A DNA stretch of 64,000 nt from JBKHDT01 sp046541195 (GTDB taxonomy: Bacteria > Pseudomonadota > Gammaproteobacteria > Halothiobacillales > Halothiobacillaceae). The notes beneath the pieces are model-generated. The model saw only the letters and a program-made list of their open reading frames with translations, ran no database searches and was not told where the DNA came from. Positions within the stretch are counted from its first letter, which is position 1; the number at the start of each line of letters is the position of its first letter. The position numbers and the translations under genes were made by a program. This document shows positions 51,087-62,102 of this stretch, piece by piece. The stretch spans positions 7,075 to 71,074 of the forward strand of contig JBKHDT010000005.1 of assembly GCA_046541195.1 (NCBI GenBank), written 5' to 3'.

Positions 51087-52307
51087 ATGCAGGAAAAAAA
51101 TCAGGCAGAACCGGCACAGAATCCGGATGCGGAAGCGCCCGAAGCTGCCGAAGCCCGCAGCGGAGGCACAGAGGCGCCGCCCGAGGCGCCCGCGACCTCG
51201 GGCAGCATCCGCGGCCTGGCCGTGGCGCTCGCGCTGGTGTCGTTCCTCCTGCTGGGCTCCATGGGCGCGGCGTTCTGGTTCTTTGCCCAGATCGGGATCG
51301 AGGCGCGCGAGGCCCTGACCGAGCAGATCGACATCCAGGCCGAGCAGGTCGCGTCCCTGGAAGCGTCCCGTGCGCGGCTGGCTGATGCCGAGTCACTCGC
51401 TTCGCTCGAGTCGCACCTGAACAGCCGGCTGGACCGGCTTGAGGCACGCGTGGACGAGGGGGTGGACGCCGCGACGGCCACCGCGGACAGCGCGCTTGCC
51501 CGCGCCGCGGATGTCGAGGCGGCCCTGGCCGGGCTGCGGGACGAGCTGGGCCGGGACGATCTGGCCTGGCGTCTGGCCGAGGCGTCGTTCCTGATGACGC
51601 GGGCGCAGGAGCGGTTGCGGATCGCCCGGGACCCCGAGGGGGCGCGCGTGGCAATCGACCAGGCAGACCGTCGGCTGGCCAGCCTGGCCATGCCCGAGCT
51701 GCTGCCGGTGCGTGAGGCGCTTGCCGCGGTCCGGACGCAGATCGAATCCCGGACGGTCATCGACCGGGTCGGCTGGACATTGAAGCTGCGAGCGCTGGGT
51801 GACGAGGTTTCGCGCTGGCCTCTGGCAGACGATACCGTGCCAGATCCGCCCGTCGAACAGCCGCCGGCGGGTTCTTCGGCCGACGACCCGGTTGACCCGG
51901 CGGCACCCTGGTACGAGCGCTGGCCGACGCAGGCCTGGCAGCAGCTTGCGCGCTGGTTCGACACCCAGGTGGCCGTGACCCGGGACGACCGGGCGGCCGA
52001 CGAGCCGCCGCGGGTTCCGGTGGACCGCGAGACCCGGCTTTTGATCTCCGCCCTGCGCGAGGCGCTGGTCGACCGCGACCAGGTACAGACCCGATCGGCC
52101 ATGGCTGCGCTGCGTGACTGGACAAAAACTCATTACCTGACGACCGCCGGCGGCGCCAAGGCGCTTCTGACGCTGCTCGACGAGATCGACGCCGGGTTGG
52201 AGGAGGCGGTGCTCCCTGACCTGAACGAGGCTTTCGCCGCCCTGAGATCGACCGGGCTGAGGCTGCCTGCTGCCGTCGATGACGGCCCGACCGGAGAAGC
52301 ACCATGA
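51087..52307 (+). CDS. hemX: HemX-family membrane protein
   Basis: About 406 aa. An Ala/Glu-rich N-terminus, a single membrane helix (GLAVALALVSFLLLGSMGAAFWFFA), then a long coiled-coil-like region and the HemX domain (LAWRLAEASFLMTRAQERLRIARD, IDQADRRLASLAMPELLPVREALA, and W..P..L-rich C-terminus). It is homologous to the non-catalytic HemX of E. coli, whose older label as uroporphyrin-III methyltransferase is not supported because no SAM-binding domain is present. GTG at 51078 is an alternative start. It overlaps hemY by 4 nt. Confidence 0.85.
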   Translation: MQEKNQAEPAQNPDAEAPEAAEARSGGTEAPPEAPATSGSIRGLAVALALVSFLLLGSMGAAFWFFAQIGIEAREALTEQIDIQAEQVASLEASRARLADAESLASLESHLNSRLDRLEARVDEGVDAATATADSALARAADVEAALAGLRDELGRDDLAWRLAEASFLMTRAQERLRIARDPEGARVAIDQADRRLASLAMPELLPVREALAAVRTQIESRTVIDRVGWTLKLRALGDEVSRWPLADDTVPDPPVEQPPAGSSADDPVDPAAPWYERWPTQAWQQLARWFDTQVAVTRDDRAADEPPRVPVDRETRLLISALREALVDRDQVQTRSAMAALRDWTKTHYLTTAGGAKALLTLLDEIDAGLEEAVLPDLNEAFAALRSTGLRLPAAVDDGPTGEAP

Positions 52308-53572
52308 GACGCCTGGCCTGGTTGCTGGTACTTGTCCTCGCCCTGGCGCTGGCCGGTGTGCTGTTTGTCCACGACCCCGGCAGCGTGTCGTTGAGTTTCC
52401 TTGGCTGGCATGTTCAGACCAACTTCGTGCTGTTTGCCCTTGGCCTGGGCGTGCTCTACCTGCTGTTGCGGGTCGTGCTTCGTCTGCTCGGGGGGATACT
52501 CGGCCTGCCGCGCTGGTTGCGCGAGCGCGGATTTCGCCGGCGCCGGGCCGCGTCACGCAAGGCGCTTGAAACCGGATTGGTGGACTTTGCCGAAGGGCGC
52601 TGGCGTCTGGCCGAGCGCAAGCTGCTTGGTCATGTCGAGCACAGCGAGACCCCGCTGATTCACTACCTGGCCGCCGCCCATGCCGCCCAGCGTCAGGGAG
52701 ACCTGCAGGGCCGTGACCGGCACCTGCGCGGTGCCCATGACGCCATGCCGGAAGCCCAGCTTGCCATCGGGCTGACGCAGGCCGAACTGCAGATGGCGGC
52801 CGGCCAGTACGAACAGGCGTTGGCGACCCTGCGGCACCTGCATGAACTCGAACCGCGCCATGATCATGTCACCCGGCTCCTGGCCCATGTATGCCGCGAA
52901 GTGGGTGACTGGGAAGGGCTGATGCAGCTTTTGCCGGCGCTTCGGCGAATGAAGGTGCAGGTGTTGCCGGAGGCCGAGCTGATGCAGCTGGAAGTGGACG
53001 CCCTGCTCGGTCGGTTGCGCATGGCGGAAAGCGAGGGGGTCCCGGCGGTCACCCGGCTGTGGATGGAAGCCCGTCGGCCGGTCGCGGAGCTGGAGGAGGT
53101 CACGGCTGGTTATGTCCGGATCCTGTGTCGACTGGGCGAGTTCTCCACCGCCGCCGACATTCTGGAGCGCCGCCTGAAGTCCCGGTGGAGCGATCTGCTG
53201 GTCGAGCTCTGGGGCCAGATCAGCCATCCGGACCCGGAAGCGGCGCTGGCCCGGGTGGAGAACTGGCTCAGGACCGAGCCCGAGTCCGTGGCCCTGCTGC
53301 TTGCCGGTGCGCGAATCGCCGAATCGGTCGGGCAGTTCGACAAGGCGCGTGAGTGGCTGGAGACCGTGGTGCGGCTGGCCCCTTCCGTTCAGGCGCATCG
53401 CATGCTCGGTCAGCTTGCGCTCGCGCGAAAGGACAGTGCCGCCGCAGCCCGGCACTTTGCCGAGGCACTGTCGCTTTCCGGCGCCACCGGTCGAGGCCCG
53501 GTCAGCGATGCCTCGCCGAGCGTATCCGGCGGGCTGCTGCCCGATGGCCTGCGGTCGCTGCCGCCGCGGTGA
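52304..53572 (+). CDS. hemY: HemY protein (TPR-containing, heme-operon)
   Basis: 422 aa. Two N-terminal membrane helices (RLAWLLVLVLALALAGVLFVH and FVLFALGLGVLYLLLRVVL) enclose VSLSFLGWHVQTN, followed by a TPR-rich cytoplasmic part (AAHAAQRQGDLQGRDRHLRGAH, AELQMAAGQYEQALATLRHLHEL, GEFSTAADILERRL, ARIAESVGQFDKAREWLETVV, GQLALARKDSAAAARHFAEAL). This is the standard HemY of the gammaproteobacterial hemCDXY cluster, not protoporphyrinogen oxidase of Bacillus which shares the name. Its exact role in heme synthesis or export is unsettled. Confidence 0.88.
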   Translation: MRRLAWLLVLVLALALAGVLFVHDPGSVSLSFLGWHVQTNFVLFALGLGVLYLLLRVVLRLLGGILGLPRWLRERGFRRRRAASRKALETGLVDFAEGRWRLAERKLLGHVEHSETPLIHYLAAAHAAQRQGDLQGRDRHLRGAHDAMPEAQLAIGLTQAELQMAAGQYEQALATLRHLHELEPRHDHVTRLLAHVCREVGDWEGLMQLLPALRRMKVQVLPEAELMQLEVDALLGRLRMAESEGVPAVTRLWMEARRPVAELEEVTAGYVRILCRLGEFSTAADILERRLKSRWSDLLVELWGQISHPDPEAALARVENWLRTEPESVALLLAGARIAESVGQFDKAREWLETVVRLAPSVQAHRMLGQLALARKDSAAAARHFAEALSLSGATGRGPVSDASPSVSGGLLPDGLRSLPPR

Positions 53573-53716
53573 AGGGCGCCCTGCCCGTCGCGCCGGGTGC
53601 CGTTTGGCCCGAGCGCAATGCCCAACAGCGGGTGCCTGATGCCTTTCGATCCCCGTGGCAGTTCCCGTGCCGAAACCCGGGCCTTTGGCCCTGAACCCAT
53701 CCTTGACGACTGCCCG

Positions 53717-55180
53717 ATGAAATACACGGATCTGCGCGACTTCCTTGCCCGGCTTGAACAGCGTCAGTTGCTCAGGCGGGTTTCACAGCCTGTCGACCCC
53801 CGCCTGGAAATGACCGAGCTGGCCGACCGGGTGCTGCGCCAGGGCGGACCGGCGCTGCTGATCGAAAACCCGATCGGTCACGACGTGCCGGTGTTGCTGA
53901 ACCTGTTTGGCACCGTCGAGCGGGTGGCGATGGGCATGGGCGGCCAGTCGCTGGAAGATTTGCGCGAGATCGGCCGGCTGCTGGCGTTCCTCAAGGAGCC
54001 GGATCCGCCCAAGGGGCTCAGGGAGGCCTGGAACTCGCTGCCGATTTTCAAGAAAGTGCTCGACATGGCGCCGAAGACGGTACGTTCGGCGCCATGTCAG
54101 GAGGTCGTGATCGAGCAGCCCGACATTGATCTGGCCGACTATCCGATCCAGACCTGCTGGCCCGGGGATGCCGGGCCGCTGATTACCTGGGGGCTGGTGG
54201 TGACCCGCGGGCCGAACAAGCCGCGCCAGAACATGGGCATTTACCGCCAGCAGGTGATCGGCCGCAACCGGGTGATCATGCGCTGGCTGTCGCATCGTGG
54301 CGGTGCGCTGGATCTGCGTGACTGGCAACTCGAACACCCCGGCGAACCCTTTCCGGTCGCGGTCGCGCTGGGGGCGGACCCGGCGACCACCCTGGGTGCC
54401 GTGACTCCTGTGCCGGATTCGCTGGCAGAACATGCCTTCGCCGGCCTGCTGCGCGGGTCGCGCACCGAACTGGTTCAGTGCCTGACTCATGAGCTCAAGG
54501 TGCCGGCCAGCGCCGAGATGATACTCGAAGGCCATATCTACCCGGACGACATCGCCGACGAGGGACCGTTCGGCGACCACACCGGCTACTACAACGAGGT
54601 GGACCGCTTCCCGGTGTTCACCATCGAGCGGATCACCCAGCGCAAGCAGCCGATCTACCACAGCACCCACACGGGTCGGCCGCCGGACGAGCCGGCGATC
54701 CTGGGCATGGCGCTCAACGAGGTGTTCGTGCCGCTGATCCAGAAGCAGTTTCCGGAAATCGTCGATTTCTATCTGCCGCCTGAAGGTTGTTCCTACCGCA
54801 TGGCGGTGGTTTCGATGCGCAAGCAGTATCCGGGGCATGCCAAGCGGGTGATGATGGGCGTGTGGTCGTTTCTGCGCCAGTTCATGTACACCAAGTTCGT
54901 GATTGTGGTGGACGAGGATATCGACGCACGCAACTGGCAGGACGTGATCTGGGCGATGACCACCCGAATGGACCCGGTGCGCGACACCCTGCTGGTAGAG
55001 AACACGCCGATCGATTACCTGGACTTTGCTTCGCCCGTTTCCGGGCTCGGCGGCAAGATGGGCATGGACGCGACCGGCAAGTGGCCGGGTGAGACCGACC
55101 GGGAATGGGGGCGGCCGATCGTGATGGACCCCTCGGTCCGCCGGCGCGTCGACGAGCTCATGGCGCAGCTGTTCGGGTAG
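53717..55180 (+). CDS. ubiD: 4-hydroxy-3-polyprenylbenzoate decarboxylase
   Basis: About 487 aa. It decarboxylates the prenylated hydroxybenzoate in ubiquinone synthesis with a prenylated-FMN cofactor supplied by UbiX. Signatures: KYTDLRDFLARLEQRQLLRRV, LLIENPIGHDVPVLLNLFGT, GIYRQQVIGRNRVIMRWLSHRGGA (GMYRxQ type), the catalytic-acid segment EGPFGDHTGYYNEVDRFPVF, and PLGGKMGMDATGKW-type end (GLGGKMGMDATGKWPGET). ATG 53717 is the family start. It lies 144 nt after hemY. ubiX is not in this window. Confidence 0.95.
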   Translation: MKYTDLRDFLARLEQRQLLRRVSQPVDPRLEMTELADRVLRQGGPALLIENPIGHDVPVLLNLFGTVERVAMGMGGQSLEDLREIGRLLAFLKEPDPPKGLREAWNSLPIFKKVLDMAPKTVRSAPCQEVVIEQPDIDLADYPIQTCWPGDAGPLITWGLVVTRGPNKPRQNMGIYRQQVIGRNRVIMRWLSHRGGALDLRDWQLEHPGEPFPVAVALGADPATTLGAVTPVPDSLAEHAFAGLLRGSRTELVQCLTHELKVPASAEMILEGHIYPDDIADEGPFGDHTGYYNEVDRFPVFTIERITQRKQPIYHSTHTGRPPDEPAILGMALNEVFVPLIQKQFPEIVDFYLPPEGCSYRMAVVSMRKQYPGHAKRVMMGVWSFLRQFMYTKFVIVVDEDIDARNWQDVIWAMTTRMDPVRDTLLVENTPIDYLDFASPVSGLGGKMGMDATGKWPGETDREWGRPIVMDPSVRRRVDELMAQLFG

Positions 55181-55257
55181 TCGTCGCCCTGCAGCGCCTG
55201 ACCAGTCGTGGACTGGCCGGCGCCCCTGAGCTGCCTGGGCAGCCCTGCTTTCGGGCA

Positions 55258-56235
55258 TCAGAACGCCATTTCGACGCCGAGCCCGAGTGCCCAGGCCTTC
55301 TGGCGTTCGTTGTCATCCTCGTCCCGAGGCCAGAAATGCCCGAGGATCACCTCCCCGACCAGCCAGTCCCGATAGACAGGCTGCCTGTAGATGCCGCGCA
55401 GTCCATACTCGCCCACACCCACGCGCCGGCCGCTCTCGCCATTGGCCAAAAGCTCCAGTGACATCTCGCGCCGGTCACCGAGGACCTGGAACAGCCCGGC
55501 CGCGGACGACCAACGCAGTCCGTCGGTCTCGCTGCCGAAAGTGCCGGCGTTTCGCCAGCGGAAAACGAGACGCTCGGACAGCGCGTGGGTGTAGTCCAGC
55601 GCGCTTGTGGCGCCCACGCCGTCGGAAACCGCGACGAACAGGGTTTCGCGAAATTCGAGACTGGCGCGGTCCGAAAGCCACCACCGAACCCCGTAACGGG
55701 CCTGCGCATAGACCTTGTAGCCGCCGCGCACACCGAGACGCAGGTCCACGTTATCAAGCAGGTGATAGCCGACCCCGGCGAAGAACGTTTCGTCCTCCCG
55801 GCGATTTTCCGGCAGCAGCAGCTGGGATCTTGAAAAGGTCTCCGGGCGATCGTCGATCAGCTCTTCTTCGTTGTCTCGCCCGAAAAACAGGTAGGCCTTC
55901 TCATCGAGGTTTGGCATGTGCACCTGCAGCCGGAAACGCAGTGATCCCTTGAATCCTTCATCGGCCCGGTGCAGCCCGCGCAGTCTCAGGCGGCCACCGA
56001 CTTCACCGCCTTCCTCGAAAGGCTTGTCTCCGAACCAGCCATCGATGTGGCTCAGCAGCCAGTAGGTCGAATAGCGCAGCCCCTCGCGGGAGCCATGCAG
56101 CCAGGCCATCCCGGTCGCGGGCGGGCGTTCTTCCCGGGTTGCGGGATCCGCGTCTCCCTGAGTCGAGTCCGCCAAGGTCTGAGTGGCCGGCAATGCAAGC
56201 AACAGCCACGTCAGAAGCAGCAAGGACCGGTGCAT
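55258..56235 (-). CDS. Putative outer-membrane beta-barrel protein, unknown family
   Basis: About 325 aa. A clean signal peptide (LLLLTWLLLALPATQTLA) and a C-terminus ending in aromatic F (LGLGVEMAF) fit an outer-membrane barrel. Alternating strands such as GGRLRLRGLH, GSLRFRLQVHM, DNVDLRLGVRGGYK, ERLVFRWRNAGTFG, REMSLELLANG and LVGEVILGHFWP support this. There are 12-16 possible strands and no plug or porin motif I can name. Charged, conserved-looking LSHIDGWFGDKPFEEG lies near the N-terminus. GGGAGG precedes ATG 56235. It is divergent from queA and convergent with ubiD. Confidence 0.7.
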   Translation of the reverse strand: MHRSLLLLTWLLLALPATQTLADSTQGDADPATREERPPATGMAWLHGSREGLRYSTYWLLSHIDGWFGDKPFEEGGEVGGRLRLRGLHRADEGFKGSLRFRLQVHMPNLDEKAYLFFGRDNEEELIDDRPETFSRSQLLLPENRREDETFFAGVGYHLLDNVDLRLGVRGGYKVYAQARYGVRWWLSDRASLEFRETLFVAVSDGVGATSALDYTHALSERLVFRWRNAGTFGSETDGLRWSSAAGLFQVLGDRREMSLELLANGESGRRVGVGEYGLRGIYRQPVYRDWLVGEVILGHFWPRDEDDNERQKAWALGLGVEMAF

Positions 56236-56443
56236 GATGCCCTCCCGGCCGGATGATTGAAGTGCCCGTCCCGCCGTGGACCCGTGTGGGGCCGGCAAGC
56301 CGTGCGGGGAATGTTCAGTATACGCCTGCGGCCGGCGCGTTGAACAACGCCGATGCGGTCGCCGGGACCGGTCGCGGCAGCGGATGCCTGATTTTGGCTG
56401 CGCATTCCTTACAATGCGCGATTTGGCTGTTGCTGAAGTAAAC

Positions 56444-57473
<1,030 letters not shown>

Positions 57474-57484
<11 letters not shown>

Positions 57485-58601
57485 ATTCTTCAGTCTGACG
57501 GCCCGAAGCGGCGCCGCGCGGCGTGGGGCGTTGCACTTTGCCCGCGGCACCGTGCAGACCCCCGCCTTCATGCCGGTGGGGACCTACGGCACGGTCAAGG
57601 CCATGACTCCGGAGGAGTTGCGGCAGATCGGTGCCCAGATCATCCTCGGCAATACCTTTCATCTGATGCTTCGCCCGGGCACCGAGATCATCGGTTTGCA
57701 CGGGGACCTGCACGATTTCATGAACTGGTCCGGTCCGATCCTCACGGATTCCGGCGGGTTCCAGGTTTTTTCCCTGTCCGACCTGCGCAAAATTAGCGAG
57801 GAAGGGGTCACCTTTGCCTCGCCCGTTGACGGCTCGCGCGTCACGCTCTCGCCGGAGCGTTCCATGGCGGTCCAGGCGGCGCTCGGTTCCGATATCGTGA
57901 TGATTTTCGACGAGTGCACGCCTTATCCGGCGACCGAGCAGGCGGCGGCCGAGTCGATGCGTCTGTCGCTGCGCTGGGCAGCGCGTTCGCGCGCGGCGCA
58001 TGACGAGGTACAGGGCGCGGATCGGGCGGCCCTGTTCGGTATCGTGCAGGGCGGGATGTACGAGCCGCTGCGGCAGGAGTCGGCGGCGGGCCTCATCAGC
58101 ATTGGCTTCGACGGTTACGCGGTCGGGGGGCTGTCGGTCGGCGAGCCGCCCGAGGAGCGCGAGCGCGTGCTTGACTGTACCCTGCCGCTGTTGCCGGTGC
58201 AGGCGCCGCGCTACCTGATGGGCGTGGGCAAGCCCGAGGATATCGTCGAGGCGGTGCGTCGGGGCGTGGACATGTTCGATTGCGTGCTCCCGACTCGGAA
58301 CGCCCGCAACGGCCATCTCTTTACGCAGTGGGGCGACCTGAGACTGCGCAACGCGCGTCATGCCCGCGACACGCGCCCGGTGGACGCCGACTGCGGCTGC
58401 TACACCTGCCGGCACTACTCCCGTGCCTATCTAAAGCACCTGGACAAGTGCAACGAGATTCTCGGGGCCCGGCTCAACACGATCCACAACCTGTACTACT
58501 ACCAGGCGCTCATGCGGGAAATCCGCGAGTCGATCGAACAGGACCGGTTTGCCCATTGGGCCGTGGATTTCTACGCCCGTCGCAGCCGCGGCGTAGACTG
58601 A
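57474..58601 (+). CDS. tgt: tRNA-guanine transglycosylase
   Basis: 375 aa. It exchanges G34 of tRNAs with GUN anticodons for preQ1. Signatures: TVQTPAFMPVGTYGTVKAMTP, active-site D92 in LTDSGGFQVFSL, the MGVGKPEDIVEAVRRGVDMFDCVLPTRNARNG block with the nucleophilic aspartate, and the zinc site CGCYTCRHYSRAYLKHLDKCNE in two parts. It starts inside the end of queA by 11 nt, and yajC follows 130 nt later. Confidence 0.97.
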
Positions 58602-58731
58602 TCCCGCGGCATCCCCGCGGTCTCGCCGGTTTGGCGATGCTTGTGGCATACTCTGCAGCCGGTTTGTCCCGGTCGGGCTCCCCGGGTCGGGATGGTGCGC
58701 ATGATTTACAGAAATTTTGAGGTAAGAACGA

Positions 58732-59082
58732 ATGTTCCCGATTTCAAACGCGATGGCTGAAACCGCAGAGGCGGCGGCTGGTGAGCCGAGCCTGCTCGCG
58801 ACTTTCCTGCCGCTGTTCCTGATTTTTGCCGTGATGTACTTCCTCCTGATCCGCCCGCAGATGAAGCGGCAGAAGGAGCACCGCAAGCTGGTGGAAAGTC
58901 TCGACAAGGGCGATGAGGTGGTGACCAGCGGGGGCCTGCTGGGACGCATCGTTCGCCTGCACGACAGCTTCGTGACTGTCGAGCTGGCTGATGGGCTGGA
59001 AGTACAGGTCCAGCGACATGCCATCGGCACCGTGATGCCCAAGGGCACGATGAAGGACCTGCGGGACGGCAAGACCGACTGA
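58732..59082 (+). CDS. yajC: YajC, Sec translocase accessory protein
   Basis: 116 aa. A single N-terminal membrane helix (LLATFLPLFLIFAVMYFLLIR) is followed by the YajC signature RPQMKRQKEHRKLVESLDKGDEVVTSGGLLG. It associates with SecDF in the inner membrane. GAGGTAAG lies before the ATG. A slight N-terminal extension (MFPISNAMAETAEAAAGEPS) is longer than in E. coli. Confidence 0.93.
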   Translation: MFPISNAMAETAEAAAGEPSLLATFLPLFLIFAVMYFLLIRPQMKRQKEHRKLVESLDKGDEVVTSGGLLGRIVRLHDSFVTVELADGLEVQVQRHAIGTVMPKGTMKDLRDGKTD

Positions 59083-59172
59083 CCTGCGTCGAGCCCGCCT
59101 GCGCGGCTCAGGCCGGGCATGGCGCGGCGCCGTATTCAAGCATGGTGCCCGTTCTGGAGGGGCGCATTTTTC

Positions 59173-61041
59173 ATGAACCGTTATCCCTTGTGGAAGAACC
59201 TGCTGGTGCTTCTCGTCCTGATCGTGGCGGTGCTCTACGCACTGCCCAACGTGTTCGGCGAGGACCCGGCCCTGCAGGTTTCCAAGCGCGGCGCCGAGAT
59301 GACGCAGACGGACCTTGACCGGGTCCGGTCCGTGCTGTCCGTGGCCGACATCCCCCTTGCCGGTGCCGAGCTCCAGGAGGGCAGCGCCCTGCTGCGCTTT
59401 GCCAGCACCGATGACCAGCTTCGTGCCGCAGACCAGGTTGCCCTGCGGCTGGCAGACAGCTACAACGCGGCGCTGAATCTGGCGCCGGCAGCCCCGGAGT
59501 GGCTGACCCGTCTCGGCGCGCTGCCCATGTACCTCGGCCTCGACCTGCGTGGCGGGGTGCACTTTCTGATGGAAGTGGACATGCCCGCCGCGATCGCGCA
59601 GGCGCTGGAACGCAATGTCGACTCCATGCGCAGTGACATGCGCGAGGCGCGCATCCGCTACCTGACCGCGAACGCGGAGGATGGGCAGATCGAGATCCGC
59701 TTCCGCGATGTCGAGGCGCGGGACGAGGGCGAGGCAATGCTCTCGGAGCGGTACGACGAGCTGGACTTCAATGCCGGCATGCGCGGCGATTCACCGATGC
59801 TCTACGCGACCATCACCGAAGAGGCTGCGGAAGCCGAGCGGGCGGCGGCGCTGGAGCAGAACATCACCACCCTGCGCAACCGGGTCAACGAGCTCGGTGT
59901 GGCCGAGCCGCTGATCCAGCAGCAGGGAGACAACCGGATCGTGGTGCAACTGCCCGGTGTGCAGGACACCGTGCGGGCTAAGGAGATCCTCGGAGCCACC
60001 GCAACCCTCGAGTTCCGACTCGTCGAAGGCTCGCCCGTGGACTGGGAAGACGCCGCCAGCAGCGGGCGTGTCCCGGTTGGTGCGCGACTCTACCGGGAGC
60101 GTGATGGTGGCCCGGTTCTGCTGAAGCGGCAGGTCATCATCACCGGCGACCGCATCACCGGCGCCGCTTCCGGTCTGGATCAGCAAAGCGGTTCGCCTGC
60201 GGTCTTCATCAATCTCGACGGTCAGGGCGCGCGGCGCATGAGCGCGATTACCCGTGACAATATCGGCCAGCCGATGGCCGTGGTGTTCATCGAGCACCAG
60301 TCGGATGTGAAGATGGTGGACGGCGAGCTGGTGCGTGAGCGCCGTATCGTGGAGGAGGTGATCAATATCGCGACCATCCGCGACGAGCTTTCCAGCCGGT
60401 TCCAGATCACCGGACTGGATTCCACCCAGGAGGCGCGTGACCTCTCGCTGCTGCTTCGTGCCGGGGCCCTGCGGGCGCCCATGGAGATCATCGAAGAACG
60501 CACCGTGGGCCCGAGCCTTGGTGCCGACAATATCGAGGCCGGCGTGAAGGCTGCCATCCTGGGCTTCCTGCTGGTTGCGATCTTCATGGTGGTCTACTAC
60601 CGGATGTTCGGGCTGTTCTCCAATGTCGCGCTGGTGGCGAACCTGGTGATCATCGTCGCGGTGCTGTCGATGCTCCAGGCGACGCTGACCCTGCCGGGTA
60701 TCGCGGGCATCGTGCTTACCCTGGGCATGGCGGTGGATGCCAACGTGCTGATCAACGAACGGATCCGGGAAGAGCTGAGAAACGGCATGACGCCTCAGGC
60801 CGCCATCAAGGCCGGCTACGACCGGGCCTTTCTGACCATTCTTGATGCCAATATCACCACCCTGCTGGCGGCGCTGGCGCTGTTTGCCTTCGGGACCGGC
60901 CCAATCAAGGGTTTCGCCGTGACGCTGTCGATCGGGATTCTCGCGTCGATGTTTACCGCGATCATGGTGACGCGGGCGTTGGCCAACCTGGTTTACGGCA
61001 GGCAGCCGCGTCTCAAGTCGCTCTCGATCGGAGGATACTGA
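59173..61041 (+). CDS. secD: Protein translocase subunit SecD
   Basis: About 622 aa. Proton-driven partner of SecYEG. TM1 (LLVLLVLIVAVLYALPNVFG), a long periplasmic region with LGLDLRGGVHFLMEVDM, NITTLRNRVNELGVAEPLIQQQG and VQLPGVQDTVRAKEILGATATLEF, and five further helices in the C-terminal half with LGADNIEAGVKAAILGFLLV and TLGMAVDANVLINERIREEL. GGAGGGG precedes ATG 59173; the in-frame ATG at 59119 is not favoured. secF begins 4 nt after. Confidence 0.96.
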   Translation: MNRYPLWKNLLVLLVLIVAVLYALPNVFGEDPALQVSKRGAEMTQTDLDRVRSVLSVADIPLAGAELQEGSALLRFASTDDQLRAADQVALRLADSYNAALNLAPAAPEWLTRLGALPMYLGLDLRGGVHFLMEVDMPAAIAQALERNVDSMRSDMREARIRYLTANAEDGQIEIRFRDVEARDEGEAMLSERYDELDFNAGMRGDSPMLYATITEEAAEAERAAALEQNITTLRNRVNELGVAEPLIQQQGDNRIVVQLPGVQDTVRAKEILGATATLEFRLVEGSPVDWEDAASSGRVPVGARLYRERDGGPVLLKRQVIITGDRITGAASGLDQQSGSPAVFINLDGQGARRMSAITRDNIGQPMAVVFIEHQSDVKMVDGELVRERRIVEEVINIATIRDELSSRFQITGLDSTQEARDLSLLLRAGALRAPMEIIEERTVGPSLGADNIEAGVKAAILGFLLVAIFMVVYYRMFGLFSNVALVANLVIIVAVLSMLQATLTLPGIAGIVLTLGMAVDANVLINERIREELRNGMTPQAAIKAGYDRAFLTILDANITTLLAALALFAFGTGPIKGFAVTLSIGILASMFTAIMVTRALANLVYGRQPRLKSLSIGGY

Positions 61042-61045
61042 TCGC

Positions 61046-61978
61046 ATGAATATCGTGCCGACCAACACCGATTTCGATTTCTTCGGCAGGCGCCGGGGCG
61101 GTTACATTTTCTCGGTCCTGCTGATGGTGCTCGCCCTCGGCTCGCTTGCGGTCAAGGGTCTGAACTTCGGGCTGGACTTCACCGGCGGCGTGCTGATCGA
61201 GGCCGGTTACGAGGAGGCCGCGGACCTGCCGGCCATCCGCGAGGTGCTCTCGTCGAGTGGAATCGACGACGCCGTGGTGCAGTATTTTGGCTCCTCGACC
61301 AGCGTGATGGTCCGTCTGCCGCCGATTGCTGACGAGAATCAGTCCGAGGTATCCGGCCGTGTCCTGGCTGCCCTGCAGGTTCAGGACCCGGATGTACAGA
61401 TGAGGCGGGTCGAGTATGTGGGCCCCGCGGTCGGCAAGGAGCTGATCGAGGCCGGCGGCCTGGCCGTGATCTTCGTGTTGGCCGGCATCCTGATCTACGT
61501 GGGTTTCCGATTCGAGCTGCGCCTGGCCGCCGGCGCGATCGTGGCCCTGATTCACGATCTCGTGATCGTGCTGGGGATCGTCAGTCTGTTCCAGATCGAG
61601 TTCAATCTGACGGTGCTGGCTGCATTCCTGGCGCTGGCCGGCTATTCCATCAACGACACGATCGTGATCTTCGACCGCATCCGCGAGACTTTCCAGAAGA
61701 TGCGCAAGGGGACCGAGCAGCAGGTCATGAATATCGCGATCAACAGCACCCTCGCGCGCACGGTCGTCACCTCCGGCACAACCATGCTCACGCTGGCGGC
61801 GCTGCTGGTCTTTGGGGGTGAGGCGCTGTTCGGCTTCGCCTTGGTGCTTCTGATCGGCGTGGTTCTGGGGACCTACTCGTCCGTTTTCGTGGCCAGTGCC
61901 GCATCTTTGGACATGGGCCTCCGGCGCACCGACCTGCTCAAGATCGAGGACAAGGAGGCGGTGGACGATCGGCCCTGA
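61046..61978 (+). CDS. secF: Protein translocase subunit SecF
   Basis: 310 aa. Six-helix inner-membrane partner of SecD. Signatures: LNFGLDFTGGVLIEAGYE, VEYVGPAVGKELIEAGG, GFRFELRLAAGAIVALIHD, AFLALAGYSINDTIVIFDRIRE in part and TSGTTMLTLAALLVFGGEAL. It completes the SecDF-YajC complex and is followed by a strong terminator. Confidence 0.97.
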   Translation: MNIVPTNTDFDFFGRRRGGYIFSVLLMVLALGSLAVKGLNFGLDFTGGVLIEAGYEEAADLPAIREVLSSSGIDDAVVQYFGSSTSVMVRLPPIADENQSEVSGRVLAALQVQDPDVQMRRVEYVGPAVGKELIEAGGLAVIFVLAGILIYVGFRFELRLAAGAIVALIHDLVIVLGIVSLFQIEFNLTVLAAFLALAGYSINDTIVIFDRIRETFQKMRKGTEQQVMNIAINSTLARTVVTSGTTMLTLAALLVFGGEALFGFALVLLIGVVLGTYSSVFVASAASLDMGLRRTDLLKIEDKEAVDDRP

Positions 61979-62050
61979 CCGGCCGTCTGCCGCTCTCATA
62001 GAGATAGAGATCACGCGCCCGCGAAAAACCGCGCGACAACGCACTCAAGG

Positions 62051-62100
62051 CAACGCAAAAGGGCCCGGCAAGCGACTGCTTGCCGGGCCCTTTTGCGTTG
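62051..62100. terminator. Bidirectional intrinsic terminator between secF and tRNA-Pro
   Basis: Arms 62051-62073 and 62078-62100 are perfectly complementary over 23 bp around a GACT loop. Each arm has an A4/T4 stretch placed behind the GC-rich stem core, giving a U tract on both strands. It should end the queA-secF transcript and, in the other direction, the ispB-tRNA-Pro transcript 3 nt past the encoded CCA. Confidence 0.85.
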
Positions 62101-62102
62101 TG

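Noticed and set aside
56236..56443. PreQ1 riboswitch before queA
   Set aside because: No preQ1-type short pseudoknot with an A-rich tail is visible; only an ordinary -10-like element was found.
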